Shown here: positions 1-3,840 of the stretch, piece after piece
How the letters are laid out: each line of letters opens with the position of its first letter
Position numbering within the stretch: position 1 is the stretch's first letter
DNA from: Candidatus Omnitrophica bacterium CG02_land_8_20_14_3_00__42_8
GTDB taxonomy: Bacteria; Omnitrophota; Gorgyraeia; Gorgyraeales; Gorgyraeaceae
Length of the DNA: 5,420 bases
Assembly: GCA_002780805.1 (NCBI GenBank)
Contig: PEUD01000025.1
Coordinates: 1-5,420, forward strand
Reading direction: 5' to 3'
Translations under genes and position numbers: made by a program
The notes under the pieces: model-generated
Databases searched by the model: none
Told to the model about the DNA's origin: nothing
What the model saw: only the letters and a program-made list of their open reading frames with translations

Positions 1-83
1 AAAAAAAGAAAAAAGAACTGGATAACCAGCTTTTGAGAGCGATGGATGTGCTCAAAGGGATAGTAATATACAGCGGGAAATAA
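1..83 (+). CDS. C-terminal tail of an upstream protein, probably S41 family (CtpA-like) processing peptidase (partial)
   Basis: This is an open frame entering from the left edge (first full codon at 3) and ending at TAA 81-83. The 26 visible residues include DNQLLRAMDVLKGI near the end. This resembles the final helix of S41 carboxyl-terminal processing peptidases, which commonly end in a 'DxQLxxAxxxLKG' pattern; the match is from memory and rests on a short stretch. Such enzymes are exported serine proteases of the periplasm or cell envelope with a PDZ domain, none of which is visible here. The lysine-rich run before the motif fits the linker that often precedes this tail. The stop codon directly abuts the repeat element that starts at 84. 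The reading frame is fairly secure; the family assignment is tentative. Confidence 0.45.
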   Translation, partial: KKKKELDNQLLRAMDVLKGIVIYSGK

Positions 84-179
84 GTTCTCGATTCCCCGCC
101 ACAGAAACAATGGCGGACTCGCTCGAACAATATTCTTCGAGCGGTCATGCGAGCATATCATATGAGCAGAGTCGAGAAG
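84..179. repeat. Quasi-palindromic MITE/REP-like element, copy A
   Basis: This 96-nt element lies between the upstream stop codon and tsaD. Its reverse complement aligns along almost its whole length with 2216-2306 (copy B). The ends are imperfect inverted repeats: GTTCTCGATTC (84-94) against GAGTCGAGAAG (169-179). Inside are two hairpins. One pairs CCGCCA (96-101) with TGGCGG (111-116); the other pairs CGCTCGAA (120-127) with TTCGAGCG (136-143). A less conserved arm around 145-168 contains CATATCATATG. It encodes nothing. The structure suggests a non-autonomous mobile element or a REP-type palindromic unit. No transposase is present in the window, so the mobilising enzyme is unknown. Confidence 0.85.
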
Positions 180-189
180 AAACTACTAT

Positions 190-1185
190 ATGTTAATTCT
201 AGGCATCGAGACTTCATGCGATGAGACAGCTGCGGCCGTTGTGAAAGATGGCACAGATATTTTATCAAATGTAATTTCATCCAGCCTTAAGTATCATAAG
301 AAGTTCGGCGGGGTAGTGCCTGAAATAGCGGCCAGGCATCACGTAGAAAATATAGACAAGGTAATAACCCGTTCTCTGCGTGACGCAGGCCTTAATATAA
401 AAGACATAGACGCCATAGCTGTAACAGACGGGCCGGGCTTGATGGGCGCGCTTTTAACAGGCGTCTCATGCGCTAAGGCCATGAGTTATACCCTTGACAA
501 GCCGCTTATTGCCGTAGATCATCTGAAGGCCCATATATATTCCGCCATCATGATAGAAGACGCGCCTATCTTTCCTTTTATAGGGCTTGTTATTTCAGGG
601 GGCCATACAAGGTTGTATTTAGTGAAGGATTTTAACAGGTTTGGATTGCTGGGGGATACGGTTGATGATGCGGTAGGAGAGGCATATGATAAGGTTGCCA
701 AGATACTGGGCCTTGGCTATCCGGGCGGGCCTGTTATTGACGCTCTTGCGAAAAAAGGAAATTCTCGCGCGATAAGATTTACATGTAAAGCTGTTAATGG
801 CTCTTTAGATTTTAGCTTTAGCGGAATAAAGACCGCAGTGTTGTATTATGTAAAAAACGAACGACGAACGACGAGCGACGAGCGACGAGATATAGCAGCA
901 AGTTTTCAAGAGGCTGTTTTAAACGTTATTGTTGGAAACTCACTTAAGGCAATGGAAAGGTATAAAATAAAATCTTTTGTTGCTGGAGGCGGCGTAAGCG
1001 CGAATTCCAGATTCAGGGAGATGATGCAGAGAGAGGCTGTATATAAAGATTTTAAATTGTATTTTCCGCCTATGTATTTATGTTCGGATAACGCCGCGAT
1101 GACAGCCGGGCTCGGATATAGGCTGTATAAAAAAGGCATAAAAGCGCGGTTAGATATAACAGCAAGAGGAGGCTGCGCATGTTGA
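190..1185 (+). CDS. tsaD: tRNA N6-adenosine threonylcarbamoyltransferase TsaD
   Basis: TsaD (YgjD/Kae1/Qri7 family) transfers the threonylcarbamoyl group from threonylcarbamoyl-AMP to A37 of tRNAs that read ANN codons. In bacteria it works in the cytoplasm with TsaB and TsaE; neither partner is in this window. The 331-residue length is typical. The N-terminus, GIETSCDETAAAVV (residues 5-18), is the canonical ASKHA-fold phosphate loop, which fixes the ATG at 190 as the start. Metal ligands are visible as the HLKAH motif (H111, H115) and D300 in CSDNAAM. SGGHT (136-140), DFSFSGIKTAV (207-217) and AGGGVSANSR (265-274) are the other family blocks. No strong Shine-Dalgarno precedes it; the purine-rich GAGAAG at 174-179, about 10 nt upstream, belongs to the repeat element's edge. 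Residues 223-233 are encoded by a heptamer array. The gene overlaps the next one by 7 nt. Confidence 0.98.
   Translation: MLILGIETSCDETAAAVVKDGTDILSNVISSSLKYHKKFGGVVPEIAARHHVENIDKVITRSLRDAGLNIKDIDAIAVTDGPGLMGALLTGVSCAKAMSYTLDKPLIAVDHLKAHIYSAIMIEDAPIFPFIGLVISGGHTRLYLVKDFNRFGLLGDTVDDAVGEAYDKVAKILGLGYPGGPVIDALAKKGNSRAIRFTCKAVNGSLDFSFSGIKTAVLYYVKNERRTTSDERRDIAASFQEAVLNVIVGNSLKAMERYKIKSFVAGGGVSANSRFREMMQREAVYKDFKLYFPPMYLCSDNAAMTAGLGYRLYKKGIKARLDITARGGCAC
857..889 (+). repeat. Tandem heptanucleotide array inside tsaD
   Basis: Four consecutive 7-nt units are visible: ACGAACG at 857-863 and 864-870, then ACGAGCG at 871-877 and 878-884. A partial fifth unit, ACGAG, follows at 885-889. The array is translated in frame as part of NERRTTSDERRD (residues 223-234), just before the conserved DIAASFQEAV block. 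A 7-nt unit passes through all three frames every 21 nt, giving a seven-residue peptide period (ERRTTSD, then ERRD). The unit contains no stop codon in any frame on either strand. It resembles the short tandemly repeated repetitive sequences known in some bacteria, with which it shares only type, not proven origin. Confidence 0.8.
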
Positions 1186-1610
1186 CCGATACTCAGGTGG
1201 TATGGCGATTGTTTCTTGCCGCGGCGCTGGGCGGCATCATAGGTTTTGAAAGAGAGAAACATAATAAAAGAATGGCAGGCTTCAGGACGCATATACTTGT
1301 GAGCGTTGGTTCCGCTCTTATAATGCTTGTTTCAATGCATATATTTGATATTTATTCTGGAAAAGCGCCTGTGGATCCAGCAAGAATAGCCGCCGGGGTA
1401 GTGACCGGTATAGGATTTTTAGGCGCGGGGACTATTATTCGTTCAGGCGAATCTGTAAGAGGGCTTACTACAGCAGCGAGCCTTTGGACTGTTTCCGGCA
1501 TAGGGTTGGCAATAGGGTGCGGTTTTTACATAGCCGGCTGGGCAGCTGCTATCATAGCGTTTGCTGCATTATATTTTTTGCGCAAGATTCCTATAGAAGA
1601 AGACAAATAG
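1179..1610 (+). CDS. MgtC/SapB family membrane protein, short form
   Basis: This 143-residue, strongly hydrophobic protein has the conserved blocks of the MgtC/SapB domain: LGGIIGFEREKHNK (17-30), AGFRTHILVSVGSAL (33-47), AAGVVTGIGFLGAGTII (71-87) and VRGLTTAASLWTVSGIGLA (93-111). About five membrane segments can be seen, near residues 8-23, 37-57, 69-88, 97-114 and 116-134. Salmonella MgtC is a virulence and low-magnesium factor that acts on the F1Fo ATP synthase; in most bacteria the family's role is unknown, so only family membership is claimed. It ends just after the membrane domain, without the cytoplasmic ACT-like domain of long MgtC proteins. The ATG at 1179 overlaps the end of tsaD and has a strong AGGAGG at 1167-1172 (6-nt spacer), so translation is probably linked to tsaD. 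Confidence 0.93.
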   Translation: MLTDTQVVWRLFLAAALGGIIGFEREKHNKRMAGFRTHILVSVGSALIMLVSMHIFDIYSGKAPVDPARIAAGVVTGIGFLGAGTIIRSGESVRGLTTAASLWTVSGIGLAIGCGFYIAGWAAAIIAFAALYFLRKIPIEEDK

Positions 1611-1618
1611 CAGGCAAA

Positions 1619-1655
1619 TAAGGTGACACTCTGACAATGTCAGAGTGTCACCTTA
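1619..1655. repeat. Perfect palindrome (17-bp arms, 3-nt loop), REP-like
   Basis: TAAGGTGACACTCTGAC (1619-1635) is the exact reverse complement of 1639-1655, separated by AAT. It lies 9 nt after the mgtC stop codon and 25 nt before the bactofilin start. There is no T-run after either arm, so it does not look like a standard intrinsic terminator, although such a stable hairpin could stabilise the upstream mRNA or reduce read-through. Palindromes carrying GTGACAC/GTGTCAC cores resemble the REP-type units mobilised by IS200-like Y1 (TnpA-REP) transposases. That link is inference; no transposase gene is in the window. It differs in sequence from the repeat elements at 84-179 and 2216-2306. Confidence 0.85.
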
Positions 1656-1680
1656 GCAGAAAGAAAGGACGAAGGGGCGT

Positions 1681-2199
1681 ATGTTGACACGGGATAAAAA
1701 CGAAAAAAAGATTTTAGATGTAGATGCTGGCATGCAGGGGACTCTCACGTTCAAGGATCCTGTGACTCTGAGGATAAACGGCAGTTTTGAAGGTAAGCTT
1801 GACACAAAAGGCAGTCTTATAATAAGCGAAAATGCCTCAGTTCGGGCAGATATAACCGGCGATGAAATAGTAGTAGGCGGAAAACTTACAGGCAACATAG
1901 TAGCTGCTGACAGCTTGAGAGTTCTTTCTACCGCCCATATAGCAGGCGATATAACCACTCCGAGCCTTAGCGTAGAAAAAGGCGCTGTTATTCACGGAAA
2001 ATGCCAGATGCTTATAGGAAACGGCTCAAAAGGCAATATCCTTAACATAGAAGAACTTGCCAAGTACTTAGAGGTAGAGGTTTCCAATATACTTGAATGG
2101 GCAAATTCAGGGAAAATACCTGCTTTTAAAGAAGGTAATGACTGGAAATTTGAACGGCCAAAAATAGAAGAATGGATTGCGAAGGAAAAAACAAAGTAA
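1681..2199 (+). CDS. Bactofilin (polymer-forming) domain fused to C-terminal excisionase-type HTH domain
   Basis: Residues about 18-110 form a bactofilin domain, recognised by the repeating pattern of short beta strands with glycines: LRINGSFEGKLDTKGSLIIS (30-49), ITGDEIVVGGKLTGNIVA (58-75) and HIAGDITTPSLSVEKGAVIHG (86-106). Bactofilins self-assemble without nucleotide into right-handed beta-helical filaments and act as membrane-associated or cytoplasmic scaffolds. A short linker (111-119) leads to an HTH_17/excisionase-like module, LNIEELAKYLEVEVSNILEW (121-140), followed by a wing-like GKIPAFKEGNDWKF (144-157) and a final helix, PKIEEWIAKEK. Most bactofilins end in a disordered tail, so a DNA-binding-type C-terminus is uncommon. 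The total is 172 residues. Candidate ribosome sites are AAAGGA (1664-1669) and AAGG (1672-1675). Its HTH resembles the one in the gene at 2317. Bactofilin identity is secure; DNA binding is inferred. Confidence 0.92.
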   Translation: MLTRDKNEKKILDVDAGMQGTLTFKDPVTLRINGSFEGKLDTKGSLIISENASVRADITGDEIVVGGKLTGNIVAADSLRVLSTAHIAGDITTPSLSVEKGAVIHGKCQMLIGNGSKGNILNIEELAKYLEVEVSNILEWANSGKIPAFKEGNDWKFERPKIEEWIAKEKTK

Positions 2200-2215
2200 T
2201 AAAATACGCAGGATA

Positions 2216-2306
2216 CTTCTCGACTCACTCGCTTTGCTCGTTCACTCGAAGAATAATATTGTTCGAGTGAGTCCGCCATTGCTACAGTGGCGGACGAGTC
2301 GAGAAC
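2216..2306. repeat. Quasi-palindromic MITE/REP-like element, copy B (inverted relative to copy A)
   Basis: This 91-nt element fills almost all the space between the bactofilin-HTH gene and the membrane-anchored HTH gene. Its termini contain perfect 10-bp inverted repeats: TTCTCGACTC (2217-2226) and GAGTCGAGAA (2296-2305). Hairpin one pairs TCACTCGAA (2242-2250) with TTCGAGTGA (2262-2270). Hairpin two pairs GTCCGCCATTG (2271-2281) with CAGTGGCGGAC (2285-2295) over a 3-nt loop, with one G-T wobble. An alternative long-range pairing joins GACTCACTCG (2222-2231) with CGAGTGAGTC (2264-2273). The element matches the reverse complement of 84-179. TA dinucleotides flank it on both sides (2214-2215 and 2307-2308), which could be a 2-bp target duplication or chance. 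Confidence 0.88.
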
Positions 2307-2316
2307 TATTAAAGCC

Positions 2317-2616
2317 ATGATGAAAAGGTTTTTGACATCAAAAGAAGCGGCGGATTATCTGGGCATTACGGAAAATGAGCTTATTGATTTATCCAGGGCC
2401 AATCAGATTATCGCATATAAGATAGGAGGCATCTATACCAGATTTAAGGTGGATGACCTGGAAATATACCGCAGAAAAGGCGTAACAAAAGGCAGTAAAA
2501 AGCATAACAACGGTCATTTTGACAACATTATAGATTTTTTCTATTTTAATGATTTTTATATATACTCCAGCATTATAATAGCCGTGTTACTTTATTTTAT
2601 ATTCAAAAACCCATAA
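2317..2616 (+). CDS. Small excisionase-type HTH protein with C-terminal membrane anchor
   Basis: This 99-residue protein has an N-terminal HTH_17/excisionase-like domain: FLTSKEAADYLGITENELID (5-24), a wing-like NQIIAYKIGGIYTRFKV (29-45) and the helix DDLEIYRRKG. The fold pattern matches the C-terminal domain of the bactofilin fusion at 1681. A basic linker (RRKGVTKGSKKHNN, 52-65) and an aromatic stretch (DFFYFNDFYIY) lead into one predicted transmembrane helix, about 80-96, ending in IFKNP. This topology would anchor it by its tail, with the HTH in the cytoplasm. I chose ATG 2317 (ATG 2320 is equally possible) because the domain begins right there; an upstream GTG at 2287 lies inside the repeat element. 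The likely ribosome-binding stretch is GAGAA (2301-2305), from the element's edge. It ends 1 nt before larB. Its function is unknown. Confidence 0.85.
   Translation: MMKRFLTSKEAADYLGITENELIDLSRANQIIAYKIGGIYTRFKVDDLEIYRRKGVTKGSKKHNNGHFDNIIDFFYFNDFYIYSSIIIAVLLYFIFKNP
2519..2547 (+). promoter_or_regulatory. Possible sigma-70-type promoter ahead of larB
   Basis: A perfect -35 hexamer TTGACA (2519-2524) is followed after exactly 17 nt by TATTTT (2542-2547), a 4/6 match to the -10 consensus. It lies inside the 3' part of the membrane-anchored HTH gene, about 70 nt before the larB start, in an AT-rich stretch. It could give the lar genes and pilB their own transcription. The stretch also has to encode the aromatic, hydrophobic tail, whose AT-rich codons raise the chance of an accidental match. 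Confidence 0.3.
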
Positions 2617-2617
2617 T

Positions 2618-3361
2618 ATGGATTCCTCTGCATATTTAAAAGGAGTATTAGGCAAAGTTTATCATAGAAAGATGTCCGCGGACAAGGCTTTTAATGAACT
2701 TAAAAACCTTCCTTATGAAAACATGGGGTTTGCCAGGGTTGACCATCACAGGGCTTTTCGCAAGGGTTTTGGCGAGGTTGTTTATTGCGAAAATAAAACC
2801 CCTGAGCATGTAAAAAAAATAACTACGGTTCTTTTGAAGCACAAGAACCCGATACTTCTCACGCGCGCCAATAAAGCTTTATATGATTTTCTGAAAAAAA
2901 CTTTTCCGGCGTTAAAATATAATGAGCCGGGGAGAGTCATATACCTGAAAAAAGGCGGATTAAAAAATAAAAAAACAGTTTTAATACTGACGGCGGGCAC
3001 CAACGATATCCCGGTGGCCGAGGAAGCCAGGATTACCCTGGAAGTCATGGGAAACAGGGTAAAGACTATTTATGACGTAGGCGTAGCTGGAATACATCGC
3101 CTGCTGGATAAGCTTCCTGAAATCTCAAAAGCCAATGTTATAATAGTAGCGGCAGGCATGGAGGGCGCCCTGGGAAGCGTCATAGGAGGGCTCACGGATA
3201 AACCTGTTATCGCGGTGCCTACGAGCGTTGGTTATGGCTCCAGTTTTAAAGGCATAGCGCCTTTATTAACAATGATGAATTCCTGCTCACCCGGAGTGGT
3301 AGTTGTGAATATTGACAATGGATTTGGCGCAGGTTATTTCGCAAGCTTGATAAATAAATGA
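2618..3361 (+). CDS. larB: LarB, pyridinium-3,5-biscarboxylic acid mononucleotide synthase
   Basis: LarB carboxylates the pyridine ring of nicotinic acid adenine dinucleotide and hydrolyses the product, giving the biscarboxylic mononucleotide. This is the first committed step to the nickel-pincer nucleotide cofactor of lactate racemase and related enzymes, and takes place in the cytoplasm. The 247 residues fit the family. Residues about 1-60 form the small N-terminal region, with GFARVDHHRAFRKGFGEVVY (37-56) typical of LarB. The rest is the PurE-like domain, with AGTNDIPVAEEA (126-137), YDVGVAGIHRL (152-162), AAGMEGALGSVIGGL (178-192) and VPTSVGYGSSFKG (200-212). NSCSPG (221-226) carries C223, which probably corresponds to the cysteine that forms a covalent pyridine adduct in characterised LarB. 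It starts 1 nt after the HTH gene without a clear Shine-Dalgarno, suggesting coupled translation, and its TGA overlaps the next ATG (ATGA, 3358-3361). Confidence 0.96.
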   Translation: MDSSAYLKGVLGKVYHRKMSADKAFNELKNLPYENMGFARVDHHRAFRKGFGEVVYCENKTPEHVKKITTVLLKHKNPILLTRANKALYDFLKKTFPALKYNEPGRVIYLKKGGLKNKKTVLILTAGTNDIPVAEEARITLEVMGNRVKTIYDVGVAGIHRLLDKLPEISKANVIIVAAGMEGALGSVIGGLTDKPVIAVPTSVGYGSSFKGIAPLLTMMNSCSPGVVVVNIDNGFGAGYFASLINK

Positions 3362-3840
3362 ACCCAGCCTTTCCTTTTGGGCTGGGATATATATTAGGGA
3401 GGAAGGGCTGGGTGAAAAATAAATTTTTAAAAGACAGTATCTATGTCGTAGAAACAAATATAGACGACATGAACCCCGTTATCTATGAGACAGTTATTGA
3501 GAAACTTTATAAAACAGGCGCCCTGGAGGTTTTTCTTGTTCCTGTTCAAATGAAAAAAATAAGGCCCGGCATCTTGCTTACGGTGCTGATACCAAAGGAT
3601 AAATTAAAAAAAATAGCAGAGATACTATTAAAAGAAACAACCAGTTTCGGGATAAGGTATTACGAGGTAAAAAGGTTAAAGCTTATCAGAAAAAAAAGCG
3701 CTGATAATTCAGGCCACGATAAAATCGGGATGAATATAGGCTATATGGGGCGGGAGCTTGTAAAGATTTCTCCGGAATATAGAGATTGCCGCAGAATCGC
3801 CTCTAAAAGAAATACGCCTCTCAAAAATATTATATGGTAA
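3358..3840 (+). CDS. larC: LarC C-terminal domain protein (LarC2-like), nickel insertion, LarC1 half absent
   Basis: LarC inserts nickel into the bisthiocarboxylic pyridinium mononucleotide in a CTP-dependent reaction, the last step of nickel-pincer cofactor synthesis. This protein matches only the C-terminal half of LarC: VETNIDDMNPVIYE (31-44), GALEVFLVPVQMKKIRPG (54-71), ETTSFGIRYYEV (93-104) and PEYRDCRRIASKRNTPLK (139-156). A full LarC is about 400 residues; this is 160. No LarC1-like sequence lies between larB and this domain. In Lactiplantibacillus plantarum larC1 and larC2 are joined by ribosomal frameshifting, so a separate LarC2 is conceivable, but LarC1 would have to be elsewhere or lost. 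The ATG at 3358 overlaps the larB stop, like other junctions here. A GTG at 3412 with AGGGAGG 9 nt upstream is a serious alternative start, giving 142 residues that begin just before the conserved domain. Confidence 0.9.
   Translation: MNPAFPFGLGYILGRKGWVKNKFLKDSIYVVETNIDDMNPVIYETVIEKLYKTGALEVFLVPVQMKKIRPGILLTVLIPKDKLKKIAEILLKETTSFGIRYYEVKRLKLIRKKSADNSGHDKIGMNIGYMGRELVKISPEYRDCRRIASKRNTPLKNIIW
3362..3413 (+). other. Alternative RNA stem-loops at the larB/larC2 junction
   Basis: CCCAGCC (3363-3369), directly after the larB stop, can pair with GGCTGGG at 3380-3386 or with a second copy at 3406-3412. The second pairing extends by one pair, ACCCAGCC with GGCTGGGT (3406-3413), and would cover the first bases of the GTG candidate start at 3412. 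The two pairings exclude each other, and the Shine-Dalgarno-like AGGGAGG (3396-3402) is enclosed only by the longer one. This could tie larC2 translation to larB, but arms of 7-8 bp can occur by chance. There is no T-run, so it is not a convincing terminator. Confidence 0.3.
3396..3402 (+). promoter_or_regulatory. Shine-Dalgarno-like site bearing on the larC2 start
   Basis: AGGGAGG lies 9 nt before an in-frame GTG at 3412. It is one of the two best ribosome-binding matches in the window, along with AGGAGG before mgtC, whereas the ATG at 3358 has none visible. It therefore favours the shorter LarC2 product, although the ATGA overlap with larB still allows the longer one. Both products may be made. 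Confidence 0.5.

Noticed and set aside
857..889. CRISPR-like or longer repeat array
   Set aside because: The 7-nt units are contiguous without spacers and are translated within tsaD; this is a simple tandem repeat.
906..1292. Open frame of about 128 codons on the minus strand
   Set aside because: It is antisense to the conserved 3' part of tsaD and the start of mgtC, and shows no recognisable domain; it is a shadow of those genes.
1619..1655. Intrinsic terminator after mgtC
   Set aside because: The stem is strong, but no T-run follows on the + strand (AGCAGAAAG follows) and none is clear on the minus strand. It is listed as a palindromic repeat instead.
2234..2259. Promoter within repeat copy B (TTGCTC ... 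TAATAT)
   Set aside because: The spacer is only 14 nt and both hexamers are accounted for by the element's hairpin arms and loop.
2287..2316. GTG start at 2287 extending the membrane-anchored HTH protein by 10 residues
   Set aside because: It lies inside a hairpin of repeat copy B with no ribosome-binding sequence, and the added residues do not belong to the HTH domain. ATG 2317/2320 sits right at the domain start.
2332..2360. TTGACA at 2332-2337 as a promoter -35
   Set aside because: No acceptable -10 lies 16-18 nt downstream (TTATCT is a poor match), and the site is in the conserved HTH coding region.
3363..3386. Terminator after larB
   Set aside because: It is a 7-bp stem followed by ATATATATT rather than a T-run, and larC2 coding continues across or just after it.
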